Positions 1 to 17,364 of a DNA stretch of 64,000 nucleotides are shown one piece after another (the stretch's first letter is position 1; each line of letters begins with the position of its first letter). A program made the translations under genes and the position numbers. Location: NCBI RefSeq assembly GCF_020382885.2, contig NC_058493.1, positions 22,007,499 to 22,071,498 of the forward strand. The letters are read 5' to 3'. Origin of the DNA: Scatophagus argus. Lineage: Eukaryota > Chordata > Actinopteri > Scatophagidae. A model generated the notes under the pieces. That model was given only the letters and a program-made list of their open reading frames with translations, had not been told where the DNA came from and did no database searches.

Positions 1-2944
1 ATTTTAGGGTAAAACACTTATTTGCGTTTTTTTCCCCCTCGCCATTCCTCTCATGCCTGTGTGTTTCATATGTAGTTGGAGTCCGGGCAAGGTTAACCTT
101 GAAAAGAATGGAAGCAGGGGGAAATGGCTAAAGTTTAAAAATACGCCTATACGCCTCTACAGTTAATCTAATTACACAAAGTACCTTGTTTGTCCAATCC
201 ACCCATAAACAGAAATGTTTAGACAACAATTTGTGGTTTTAGGGGGAGTTACATGCAGCAACTGTTTCTTAAGCAGCAGTTTTTACATTTATCACAATTT
301 CTGGTAGCAACCAGTAAAGATTCCAGGAAGTTAGCTTATCATCCAAAACCAAGAAAATCCAGCACAAACAGAATTAAAGTGCGAATTGTTGTTTCAGTGT
401 TTGTATGCATAAAAGAAACAAGATATTATGTGTTCATTAGTGAGATTTACAAGTGCTGGAGAGGTGAATTTTGCTACCTTATAGAGAGGCTAGCTGTTAG
501 GCTATTAGCCTCTGTTTCAATCACAGTGCTAAGCTAAGGTAATAAGCTGCTAGCTGTAGGGCTATATAGCAATATAATAAATCAAATTATATAAGCTCAA
601 TAAATGGAGGCTTTTTAGTGTGTTTGCCAGTCAAGATGCACCAGATTTGGCGAATTGGAGGAATTGTAGAAATTGTGTAGTGAGATTAGTCAAAATCAAA
701 ATCAGCTGATAGACACAGGCTCTTCTCAGACTACAGAATTTCTCATTTAGTTGGAAACGAGTTTTCTGATATCCTGTTGTTCAGTAAAGAGATGACAAGC
801 ACGAAACAACCCAAACATGTTTCACAGTCGAAAACAATGATATAATACTGCCAGTAACAGCACTCTCAACAGACAAACACATCAGACAAAGCTGTCAAAA
901 AAAGAGATCGACAAATGCCACAAAAAATTCTGATTATTACAAAAAAAAAAATTATCATATTTTGAAAGCAGATTGGCCCCTTCACATTATTCCCTGTGTA
1001 TCTGTGCTGTCAGATCATGAGGCTGTTTGAAATAAATGGCACTCATGACCAGCATTCCAGTTACTGAAGGGTAAATACCACAGAACGTTGTATAATGTTT
1101 TCATTATATACCTTTTCATCTGATTATATGCTCTGGCTTTAGGAGAAAAAATGACTTCAGAGAAGAAGAGAGCTCAAATAATCTTTACCTTTAAATGAAA
1201 CCAAATTACATTTGTAAGAACATCGACTTAAATCAATTTGGAAAGAAAAAAAAAAAACAAACCAGGAACAGAAACCACAACTCCTGCTGGATGTCATAAA
1301 TGTTTTGCCTTAAGGATGTGAGTCACTTTTAAACGAGCCAGATTATCACATGCCTTGCCAAGCGAAGGGTTTTACCCATGGTCACGGTGCAAAAATCCCT
1401 TTCTGTAAGCAAAAAGAAAAAACAAAAAAAAAACTGTTTAGAATATCTCAGTCATCAGCATGTGAAAGGACAAGTGAGGGACAGACTGGATTGCTGTGAC
1501 TGTGGAAAAAACACTTTAGAGTGTGCCGCCTGTGAACTGTCCCATTATAGTTCCATAATTCTTTTGCTTCCTCTATTTGACTTGGATGCCACAGAAAGAA
1601 AAAAAAAAAAAATCCAACCACACTGGTCGCTGAGGTCAAAAGTTTGCAGCACGTCTGACTGGGGATCAGCAAAAATAAGATCAATTTACTGAAGAATATT
1701 AATTCTTCAGTAAATTGCCTAATAATGTTATGTTAATGAGTCCACCGCACCTGGACAATCTACAGTGCATGAGTTCTTTAGTAATTCATCTTTCCAAAAG
1801 GCTGCAGCAGTTGCAAGTATTTTTTTTCATTTAATGACTAAATAATTACCTTTGCGAGACGAATGTTAAGTGCACTGAGGATACGTTTGACGGAGCACAG
1901 CAGTGAATGACCCGCCAACACATGGAGCCCTTCGAGTGAGTTAGTGTGTGGGCTGCTGTGTTGTAGCTACGGGCCAGCATCTCTACAACAACAGGCTCTC
2001 CAGTGAGTTCCTTTGGGTCGGAGCTGGCATGCAGTAGTTAATTAAGGTTACTGTTCATCAGTACTAAATATCTTGTTAAATTATGAATCAGCAGGCCCAT
2101 GTGTTGTGTTTACTGCCACTGAAGGGGAATAAATCTTGTCCATCACTACATACATACGGTAACAATACTTGGTTTGGAGGGGAGAAATACTGAATATAAA
2201 AGTGACTGCTGCATTTAAAAGTAAAAGAAGTCAATAGGGCGTCTTTAAAATCTGTCTCCACAAAAAAGAGCATCCTAAAACACTGACATGATGTCACCAT
2301 AAGAGGCCAAAACAGATGCTGACTTAACACAGTTTGCATTCAAGATGCTGAGTGTAAACCATGAAGTGATTTTTGAGGGGATGAGCTGCAACTAATTTAA
2401 GTATAAAATTGCTCGATTGCAGTTGCTATGTAATCATCATCATTATTGTGGGACTTCTAAAGCGTATTCTGGACAACAGGAATTCACAGGATGATATGTG
2501 AGTATACATGCAGAGGGGAGGACAGTAAATAATTCAAACAGTAAACTGAAAGACTTATAATATAGAATTATATAATAACTGGAATGCACTGAGCTTCAAA
2601 AGCAAACTTCCATGTTTCGAAACATGACAATTTTCACTGCAGCTGAACAAGACAGTGTTCACCATCTTTTGCACGAGGCATTAAAAGTTATATACCAAAT
2701 GTGCTTGCCAACAGTTGCATTATCTGCCTTTTGGTTTTGCCTTGAACTTATAACTTGGCTTTAGTTCCCCCCCAAGATTTCACAGCAAATAACTTCTCAA
2801 AAGAGCTCTGTGGTTATCTCATTCTGCCAAACAGCTGTTTCATGGCCTCTTGGGATGAGTGAGAGAAGAGGTCCAGGATGGGAGAGATGATTCAAACTTA
2901 GAGAGGCACAGAGACGGGAAAACACAGAACAGAAGGAGCAGAGC

Positions 2945-2949
<5 letters not shown>

Positions 2950-2991
<42 letters not shown>
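2950..2991. repeat. (GACA)n microsatellite
   Basis: About ten uninterrupted copies of the tetranucleotide ACAG/GACA lie in a purine-rich context. Open frames on both strands here are by-products of the repeat. Confidence 0.95.
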
Positions 2992-3668
2992 GGGACATGA
3001 AGAGAGAAGATTCAAACATGAGGGGTCATTCACACTTGCTTGATTGTGTCTGTGGCCAGAAGAGAGAGGAGGAGAGTGGGAGGAATAAAACAATTAACAT
3101 GAACAGTACTCCCGGGAATGTCAGTTTCCTTGACAACAGCAGGCATAGCCAAACAAATAGGTCCTTTCATAACAATTCAAAACAAACAGAAATGTCTCCC
3201 CTATTCGCACCAAAGCATTGGTAAAAAGGAGCATAAATCATATTTTCTTTTTCATCAAAAACTCTTCGTTTAGCTTCTGTGCTTCAGATTTCAGGTGTAC
3301 CTATCCAAAAGTGGACTGTGCACAGACAAAAAGCTAACAAACAACAAAAACTGATCTGTAGGGATATTAAGAAAACATCCACATGGAGTTTGGTTAGAAA
3401 ACCTCAGGTAACTTTGGGTTCATGTGGAAATGTGAGAGCTGCAGAGGAGGATGAGAGGAGGAAGAGATGCTGGCACACTGTCCAGAGAGAGAGAGAGAGA
3501 GGTATGTCTGTGCGTGTTGATTGTAAATTTGTGTTGAGGGATGGGTGCGGTGTTCAGTTATTTGGACCGGTGTTTGATGAGCCAGCAGGTCCACCCTGTG
3601 TTCTGGCAAAGGTGCTGATCTATAATCAGTTGCAGGAGACCCTGAACAGGATTTGAATATTTCTAAAG

Positions 3669-4598
3669 CAATAGTTCAGCATCAGAGTTCACTCTCACTT
3701 CTGTAGAGTAAATGCAGTCTAAAGCTTAAGCCATTAGCTTAGCTTAGCATAAAGACTGGAAATGGAGGGAAACTGCTAACCGGGATCTGCCCAAAAGTAA
3801 ACAAAATCACTTTAAAGCTCACTAATTAACACTTAACAAATGACTGTTCACCGTTTCACGCTAGATTATTTACCAAACTATTTCTAGGCCAGGCACAATA
3901 ACTTCCTGAGGTCATCCCCAATTGCCTGTTGACTGCACAGCAGCCCTGTCTCCTTGAAATGATGTACATGTACAACTAATTTGCAACAGCAAACATGTTT
4001 AGAAGGGAAACGTGGTGCAGACCAGTAATGTTTTCAATTAAATTAATGAGGAAATGTTTTTAATTAAAATATGTTAAGTAGTAGTTTCATTGGTTCTCTA
4101 GAACATTTAACAGAGAAAAATCAATGTTTTACCAACCTTAATCAAAGTGCTTCTGTTGCCTAAATGTGTACCAAAGTCTGTACTCAAACAGTCATTTCTG
4201 TTGTTAGAGTTCTGCTCTTTCTAGTACAACACATGTGTATGTTTCATTCAATCAAATAAACATCGCTAAACATGATCTAAGCATCAATTGGGTTTCCCTC
4301 ATAAATGTATTTGCTGTTGCAAATTAGTTGTACCTGAGAATCTGCTTCACAGTAAGGACAAGACTTAATATGTACATAATATGTGAATTAGTGAGCTTAA
4401 GAGGTGCTGGTAGGGGGACTTTATTACCTTTGGACAGAGCCAGGCCATCTGTTTCCTGTGTTTACACTAAGCTAAGCTAACTGGCTAGTGGGTCCAACTA
4501 CCAACCAAACAGACATGAGAGTAATATTAATATTCTCATCTAACTCTCTGCAGGAGAGCCAATAAATTCATATTTCCCAAAAATGTTGAACTATTTGT
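3669..4598. mobile_element. Non-autonomous DNA transposon with long inverted ends (copy 1)
   Basis: The left end (AATAGTTCAGCAT... then TTAGCTTAGCATAAAGACTGG) is matched in inverted orientation by the right end (...CACTAAGCTAAGCTAACTGG, then ...ATGTTGAACTATTTG). The ends are imperfect terminal inverted repeats about 150 bp long, around roughly 600 bp of non-coding interior. A shorter relative lies at 10951-11555. No transposase frame is visible, so this is a MITE-like or internally deleted element. I cannot assign its superfamily by eye because no target duplication is clear. Confidence 0.7.
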
Positions 4599-5314
4599 AC
4601 TAAAATCTCAGCTGTACATATATTCGGCAAGCTTGTCATTACAAAGTCATATGAACAATGTGATGCAGGACAGAGAGAGATGGGCGGAGGTTGAGTAACT
4701 GTTCAGCCATGCATGAGTCCCCACTTATCATGCACTCCCACCTCTCTTGTTCTTTCTTTCTTTCTGTCTGTCTTTCTGGTGGCAGTTAGGCCCAGTGAAA
4801 TCATTACATGGCATAATATTTACCAAAAGCTTGCACATTTTCAGAATGGGTGGGTCAAGTGGAAACCAAACTTTCAACATTGGCATGAGAGCCACATTCT
4901 GCCCACTGAAGTAATTCCTCACAAGAAACAGTTACAGCAACGAGGAGGTCAGTCCTGAACATAAATGTCATATTTCAGCGAGAATAATCAGAGCTGCATG
5001 ATGCGGAACGAGTGAGGGTTTCTGTTGTGAAATAAACTGCTTTCTCCCAACTGAACAGTCTTTGTGGTTAATGCCAAGAGTCACGAGGGTGACCGACCCA
5101 GCAAACCGACAGTGTGAAAGTTTGTGGTTGGGCAAAACATTGATGTATGCATGCTACATAATTATTTAATGAGTAGTTTGATGGCATTTGTGCATGTGTT
5201 TGTGTGGGACAGAGAGAGAGAGAGACAAAAAGATCGGGGAGGGGGGCTGGTCGTGTCGCACGATCTAAAGAATGAATGTTGGGTCAGTGTTTGGTCAGGT
5301 CACAGTATGTCTCA

Positions 5315-5341
5315 ACACACACACACACACACACACACACA
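5315..5341. repeat. (CA)n microsatellite
   Basis: An uninterrupted CA dinucleotide run. It creates His/Thr-rich spurious open frames in neighbouring phases. Confidence 0.95.
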
Positions 5342-5649
5342 GCGACACACACCATCAGTTCCTTTTCCATCATCCTCTCCACACTCGCACACTTCCTGTC
5401 CCTACAATCTCAGTTTTGGACAGGTTGCACATGTCTCTGTCCAGCTGTTTTGGCCTGTCCTGTTCATAGCTGTAAACTCTGAGTGCCCCCTGACAAATAC
5501 AGTTAGCAGCACTTTAGATAAATGACACATTGGAAAGGTTTTGTATGTTGATGTAATGACAATTCAGTTACAATCAAAATAAGTCGAATGGTTTATAAAT
5601 GATTTACTTATTCCTCATATCTGTTTCTGTTATATCTGTTAGTTTTGGA

Positions 5650-5875
5650 TTACAAAACCATTTTTAATAAAGGTCAGCGCTAAAACAATTTGTTAATTAA
5701 AGATTCATCTGTCAAACAGTCTCTTCTCTGTAAGTAAAACTTTGGGCTGTTTATTGTTTAGACACAGTAGGTAAACTAAATGTGTTAGCTTGGTCTCTGG
5801 GAACTTGCAAATTTTACAGACAAAACTATAAACAGATTAATCGATAAAGTAAGCATAAATTGCAGCTCTCATTAA
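5650..5875. mobile_element. Degraded interspersed repeat (TTAATCGATAA family)
   Basis: The block has the terminal motifs of a repeat common in fish: an AAACAATTTGTTAATTAA-type end and an ACAGATTAATCGATAAAGTAA-type end finishing in TTGCAGCTCT. Related copies lie at about 12553-12868 and 57740-58020. It has no coding capacity and is probably a non-autonomous DNA transposon. The boundaries are approximate. Confidence 0.5.
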
Positions 5876-5879
5876 AATC

Positions 5880-6315
5880 GAGTGATGACCCGCATCGGAT
5901 TGAGGCTTTCCTACCGTTACAATTAAGCCTGAAATGCGCACGACGTTAAAAAGCAGCAAGTTTAAGCCAGCAGTGATGTGATGTGTCACATGACCGTGTC
6001 GGGGTCGGACGTACTCACTCTGAGCATCCGCGTCGGCAGATGTGATAACGTGAGCTCCAGACAGACGGAAGACCACCTCCTCCCGCCGCGCACCATGATC
6101 CAACTCTCGCCCAGCTGTCTGACGTCTCCAAACCGTCGCGGATTAAATCAAGTCGCCAGGTCTTGAGAGAAGCTGAGCTTAGAAGTTCACCTTTTTTTTT
6201 TTGAAGCGGGACTGTTGACCAGTTTGACTCCCATCGCGGGCTCTGCCTGTTCTGGTTTGAGGGGGGAGTTGTCCCCTCAGTGCTGAACCACAAGCTCACC
6301 TGTAGAAGTCAAATC
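5880..6315 (+). promoter_or_regulatory. prss23: Probable prss23 promoter and 5' UTR
   Basis: This block just before the prss23 start codon is richer in G+C and CpG (for example GTGTCGGGGTCGGACG and CGCGTCGGCAG) than the A/T-rich flanks. That fits a CpG-type promoter and a 5' UTR running into the first coding exon. I see no clear TATA box, so the transcription start cannot be placed. Confidence 0.45.
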
Positions 6316-8333
6316 ATGCGCTCCCGGGCTGCGCTCCCCCGGTAAGTCACCTGGTGTTTGTCTTTGAGTAACGAAGGGACTGAGAAAAGTTAGAACATAA
6401 TAATCGGGGGGAAATTTGTACAGGATGGATGAGAAAAAAAATTCTAAACGAAAACTACTGATGAACAATAATTTTACAGAATATTATTAGCAATTCTTCT
6501 TAAAATAATCCAAATATGCATTTTACTTAGTGTTTGCAAGATGCAGAGGTGCCATTCTAAACATGAGACTTGATTAAACCATTTCGCATGACTCCTCATG
6601 ACAGTATTGTGCTCTGAGTCCTACACGTAAGGACAGGAAGAGAAAGACGAAGGCACGTGAGGGTTTAAGATACCAAACCAGGGCTTGCATCACCCTAAAC
6701 TTATTTTTGTTGAGTCTCTGTTCTGTGCAACAAAATGTTATTTAGACACTTGTAGGCTCAAGGCCAGTCCCTCAGGCCACTTCAGGAATTTTCCATCAGA
6801 CCCTATAAAGCCTGATCTTTGCCCTGTCTGTCATATTCGCAGCATTAAAAACAGTGCACAGCTGCCAAATTCCAGCGCAGATAAAAATTCTCCAAGTGGA
6901 AATGGCCTCGCTCAACTCCCATATTTGTAAATCCATGATGCTGGTTTTAGGAATGAGTATCATTTTTTTTTTTTTTTAATGCAAACAATAACAAGGACCC
7001 AGACATCCCGTCATGTTTATCAGAACCATTTGAGGTCTGCGGAGACGTGGGGCCTGACACCGGATTAGTCGAGCACCACAGTGAACCACGTTTCATCTTT
7101 TAAGTGAAGAAGGTAACCTGATCTGTCCTCCTGTACATCCACAGGTTTACCTCCCTCCTGTTTCTCCTCTTCCTTCCTCTTGTTATCTCCTCCTCCTCCG
7201 CCTCCCAGCCCCAGTGGGTTCTCCAGCGTGTCCCTGTGGTCCTCCCACAGCAGACGGAGGTCCGACCATCCCCTCACTTCCTGTCTCTGGCACGCTTGGA
7301 TGTCAGCTCCCCCTGTGATCCAGAATGCCATAAGAGAGCCCCTCGTCCGAGTTACTGGGACCTGTGGGGCCTCCTGGCCTATGAGACACTCCACTCTGAC
7401 GGTCAACTTACTGAAACCACTGTTGGGATCTATGGTTACAACCCCAGTTCAAACACAAGCCTGGCCTACTCCTCGGGGTCGTCTGGGAAGTCTGGACGAG
7501 CACACATCAGGAGAAAGCGACAGATCTTTGGACACGATGGGCGTTTTAGCATTGCTGGGCAGAACTTCCTGCTTAAATATCCATTCTCAGTGTCCGTCAA
7601 ACTGTCTACCGGGTGCTCTGGTACGTTAGTGGGGGACCGTCATGTTCTCACAGCTGCTCACTGTGTTCATGATGGTAAAAACTATGTGAAAGGAGCCCAG
7701 AGGCTTCGGGTTGGGTTTTTGAAAACCAAGCAACGAGACTCACAGCCGTCTTCCTTTTACCCTGCCTCCAACTTCACCAACCATGTTGAAGGGGGCCCAG
7801 CTCCTTACGCCCCACCAACCAACGACAAAATGAAGTTCCAGTGGATCAGAGCCAAGCGCACCCATGTTCCCAAAGGATGGATTAAAGGGAATGCTAATGA
7901 CATTGGGATGGACTATGACTATGCATTGCTTGAACTCAAGAAACCCCACAAACGCCGCCACATGAAGTTAGGAGTCAGTCCCCCGGCCCAGAGGCTGCCT
8001 GGTCGACGAGTCCACTTCTCAGGATTTGATAATGACCGTCCAGGCCAGCTGGTGTACCGGTTCTGTCGGGCCGGTGAGGAGACTCCAGACCTGCTGTACC
8101 AGCACTGTGATGCACAACCCGGGGCCAGCGGATCCGGAGTCTACGCCCGGATGTGGGATGGGCGGCGCCGGCGCTGGGAGCGGAAGGTGATAGGTGTGTT
8201 TTCTGGGCATCAGTGGGTGGAGCGACAAGGAGCGTCTCAGGAATTTAATGTAGCAGTGAGGATCACACCTCTCAAATATGCTCAGATCTGCTACTGGATA
8301 AAAGGAAACTTTGTGGACTGCAGAGAGGGTTGA
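6316..8333 (+). CDS. prss23: Serine protease 23 (secreted trypsin-fold protease)
   Basis: There are two coding exons, 6316-6341 and 7145-8333, separated by a GTAAGT...CACAG intron, giving 404 aa. I chose the ATG at 6316 because exon 1 joins in frame to a hydrophobic run (FTSLLFLLFLPLVIS, residues 10-24), which makes a signal peptide. A start inside exon 2 would lose it. A basic stretch RRKRQIFG (about residues 130-137) resembles a propeptide cleavage site. The trypsin-type triad is visible: His in LTAAHC (residue 181), Asp in YDYALLEL (267) and Ser in GASGSG (337). The usual GDSGGP is therefore altered, as is characteristic of PRSS23. The related PRSS35 has Thr at the serine position, so the Ser here, with CDAQPGASGSGVY and FSGHQWV, favours PRSS23. 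It is about 20 aa longer than the human protein. The family is secreted; substrates are poorly known. Confidence 0.93.
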
Positions 8334-9080
8334 GGAAAAGGTGGAGACGGAGGATGAGGACACAGGAGTGTAGCTGAAGAAACCACAGGACCACCACGTC
8401 CTCATACATCATACTGCAATACTGGGGCCACGAGAATCCAAACTTTTCACCCAACTACCTGTAGGACAGATGCAGCATCACTGTAAATAACAAAATTTGT
8501 TTGTTGCCCCCATGCAAATATCAGTAATGATACTAAATTATGTAAACAGGATGTGTTCATTTACTTTTGCTTAGTTTTGCATCTTCACTCACATTTCTGA
8601 ACCGTGTAAAAGTTAGTGGTGTTCGTTTTAAGTGAGAAAATGTGGTTTCACAGAACAGAATCGGGTTCGTCTGCTCAGTATCAAGTTAACTAGAGCCGAG
8701 CAGACGTGGACTGATGTAGAAAAGATGATTTTGGAATACACGACTCATCACATTACAAGCTGCAGGACTGGAAAAAAAACAAAAACAAACAAAACAAATG
8801 GTTAAACTATGCATCATAGTCTTTCTTTTTTTTTCTTTTTTTTTTTTTTAAATTGTGCTAACACTAAAGATTGCACTGTTAAAATTCTTGAAGTTTTTCT
8901 ACTGTAAATGACTTTTGTGGATGAATGTACAAATCAGCTACCAAAGATGCTGAGTTTCACTCCAAACTATCATGTATCTCCTGTCAGTGGGCACACTAGT
9001 TATGTAAAGGCATAATATACAGCTGAATCAATTGTTTTGGAATAACATGTAACTTGTGACACAGAATGATATTAAATGAT
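8334..9080 (+). other. prss23: Probable prss23 3' UTR
   Basis: The sequence after the TGA stop has no further coding potential, contains A/T-rich and T-rich tracts (8822-8850), and has an ATTAAA at 9071-9076 that could serve as a polyadenylation signal. The 3' end is not proven; other signals may be used. Confidence 0.4.
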
Positions 9081-12000
9081 TGCAGATAACTCTTGCCAAG
9101 GCTGCAGATTTGTCACATGAAGCACAATTTTGTTGCGTCTTATACTTTAATGCATAGCTCCCTCTGGTGGCCAACATAAAACACTGCAAGTGTCCGCAAT
9201 GACAGTTGCGCCACCTTCTGCATATGCCTACATGAGCACTTTTTACTTTCTCCTTGTTTAACATTTGTGAAATTACATTATTTGTTTCAGAGATTGAAGA
9301 GCTGTGGTGAGCTGAATGAAATATATGCTTTGAAATAAGCAACTGTGTCCCATATTTCTTCTCCGTCTGCTCGTGCAACTATCACACACAACACAGTCAG
9401 TGTTGAAACACCGTTGGTTTTATTTCAGATGTCAAAAAGCATTTTCAGAGATGCTGTAGGGGAAACTGAATACTGAAAAAAGCCGAACTATGAGGACCAG
9501 CTCCTATGACTTCTCCAGCTCTGAGACATTCAACAACAGGTTCAACCAGTAGTCTGAAGCTCTCCTTTTACTGGGTGAAGTTTACAGTACACCCACAAGA
9601 AACTGAAATGTCAGTGGTGGTGCTCAGGGGAAGGATGGTGCTCCCAACTACAAATGCATGCCAGTTCAAATCTCCAGCAACATTCAGTTGAAAAATCTGC
9701 TACATTCAGGTGGAAACTGATGGAAAAAAAACAAAACAAAAAGCAAAAAAGATAAGCACCAAGGAGCTGACTTTAGAGCCAAGCTGGCAGACAAAGCAAA
9801 ATAATGGGCACACGCGGTATTTGCTCATTATCAAAGATTTTTCACACTGAGGCACAGAGCAGCACCTGTGATCCAGATGTGCACACTGATTCATCTCTGA
9901 TTCATCTTCATCTCATCATACTTTCCTCCACCTTGTTTACACTCAGCCTGAAACCTGGCCGAAGCTGTCACTGTGGAATTACTGAACAATGGACAGCTGA
10001 TCAGTCCGACAACAGTAATTAATATTGCCCAGAAGTTATGCAGTGACTGCAGATTAGAGCCGGGGAAGGAGAAGAGGCTCATAAAGAGGAACGTAACTGA
10101 GATTATGAGGATGTTCAACAAGTGTGGCTCAACAGACAAGATGACAATGCAAGGCAGCCTGTTTGTAATGACATTCTGGTAACTGAGAATACGTGAAGGT
10201 AACACACACATCATCTTTCCTCGCCCCCGTTAAACCGTCTCCACTTTTTGATTTTTATCTCCCATGAAAACTTCATTAGAACACCCTCTGCTACCAAATC
10301 CATTAGGGAGCTTACCACTGCTAATGTATTTTCAGTTAGTGATATATTTGGGGCGGGGGGAGTGCTGGGACGTACCTACATAAATCTTTATTATTAGCCA
10401 CATTTGTTCTGTTATCCACATCCTGTCTGCAAAGAGATGGACCTCATGTGATGTGGTCCTCAATCCCATTACGGTTTAAACATTCAGCCACAAAAATTTA
10501 ATTAAATAAAGAGTGAGTGGGTGACCTTTAAGAAGACAAATTAATCCTGGAGTTTTTCAGCGTGATTCGACATCATTTTTTTAACTTTAAAAATCACCTG
10601 GTCACAGCAGCAGACCTTCAAACTGTGCACTTTTAAGTAACCACACCCAGGGTCAGTCGTGTTTTTTGACATTTTTAGGTGCGCTTTGAATGTCAGGACG
10701 CCAACTGTACCTCAATCCCTTCTCACTTGTGGACATGCTGGTGTACATTTGTAAAAGCTGGTGCTGTAACTGCCTTCCAAATGGCCGATGAGGGGAAACA
10801 AGCAGATACAGTAATAAAGTGAATGAGTAGAACAGGCAGTGGACGAGAGTACCTAAAGGGTTTTTCCCCACAGACTGATCTGCAAGTCAGTTTGGAGGAA
10901 AGTATTATTTCACTTAACAGTAAAAATTCAAGCTGAGGCTCTGCGTAAAGCATAAGTTCAAAATTTTGGGAAAAGCACTTGCTTTCCGGCAGCAAGTAAC
11001 ATGTGACTACACCACTCTCGTGTCTTTTCATTAAATATGAAGCTACCTCAGACAGCCGGTTAGCTTAACTGGTAACAAGAGGGACCAGCTAGCCTGGCTC
11101 TGCCCATTGGTTTAAAATAAAATAAATTTGTCAACCTCTGAAGTTCCTGAATTGGCATGTTACCTCTCCTTTGTTTTAGTCGCAGCTACCGTTCATTTTG
11201 CAGGAAGCAATATGCCAGACCATTTCCACTGGCCGGGCACAGTAACTTACTGCAGTCTCAGTGGCTGTCTGGCGACGGCACAGAACCACATAGCAGTCCA
11301 ACCTACAACCCCCTGTAAAATGGCAAGCTGTCATTTTTGTTTGAATAAACAAAGGAGACCTAACATATTAATTAGTGAGTTTTGGAGGTGGTGGCAGGTA
11401 GATTTTTCAGCGTTAGACAGAACTAGGCTAGGCTTGGTACAGTCACTGTGCTAATGTTAAGCTGACTGTCCAAGTGCTGTGGCCTCCTTCCTATCTTCTC
11501 ATTCAACTCTCCACATGAAAGCCAATAAGCGCACTCCCCAAAATGCTGAACTTTATCTTAAAAATCAACAGTGAAAACACTCTGAGCAGCAACCGTGTCC
11601 GCACCCTGCTGATGTTACCTCAAAGACCTGCACCAGTCTCACCAGCCTCAGAGCTGAAGAACAACAGTTCAATCAGGAATCTCAGGAAACTCCTTCCACT
11701 GCTCTGAACCCCTCGTCTGGTTGAAGTGACTGTCAGAAGCCAAGTCCGCTCCGTGATTGGCCACCTGCACTTAAAATATCTTTGGTGAAAGTTACCTCCT
11801 GGCATTCCCTGACTTCCCTGTCGCCTAGCAACAACATAACACAACATGACGATGTCGTCGGCGGGTAATGCCCGGTGTAACTTTAAACAGTATACAAAAT
11901 AAAAATATATTTTTTTAAATAGGTATATAAACATTGCATTAAAAATAGAACCGTATCAAAACACGATTATGAGTTCACAGTCTGTCCCTTAACCTCCAAG

Positions 12001-12095
12001 CGTTAGCACTAAATCCACCCCTCCACTCTTTCTACCAGACTTCCAGCCTTCTCCACATCCAGAGCTCGCAGCTGAGCTCTCACTGTGAAGAGCCT
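9081..12095. other. Intergenic region between convergent prss23 and tmem39a
   Basis: I see no gene. The two flanking genes converge here, so the right-hand part should contain the tmem39a 3' UTR (transcribed leftwards from 12095). The only clear structure is the inverted-repeat element at 10951-11555. Open frames such as 9028-9378 and 9891-10214 on the minus strand have no recognisable protein features. Confidence 0.5.
10951..11555. mobile_element. Non-autonomous DNA transposon with inverted ends (copy 2)
   Basis: The left end (CATAAGTTCAAAATTTTGGG, later GGTTAGCTTAACTGGTAAC and CCAGCTAGCCTGGCTCTGCC) and the right end (CTAATGTTAAGCTGAC ... CCCCAAAATGCTGAACTTTA) form diverged inverted repeats. 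They match the ends of the element at 3669-4598. The interior is shorter and non-coding, so this copy is an independent deletion derivative of the same family. Confidence 0.65.

Positions 12096-17364
<5,269 letters not shown>

Larger units (their letters stand above)
1..6000. other. Non-coding region upstream of prss23
   Basis: I see no convincing exon here: the open frames are short, low in complexity or run through simple repeats. The interval holds an A/T-rich first 2.9 kb, a (GACA)n tract, an inverted-repeat transposon at 3669-4598, a (CA)n tract near 5315 and a degraded transposon-like repeat at about 5650-5875. It probably contains distal regulatory DNA for prss23, but nothing in the sequence proves that. 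Confidence 0.5.

Noticed and set aside
2859-3224. Open frame of 121 aa through the (GACA)n tract
   Set aside because: The frame is low-complexity Arg/Asp/Gln-rich sequence made by the tetranucleotide repeat, with no splice sites or conserved motif.
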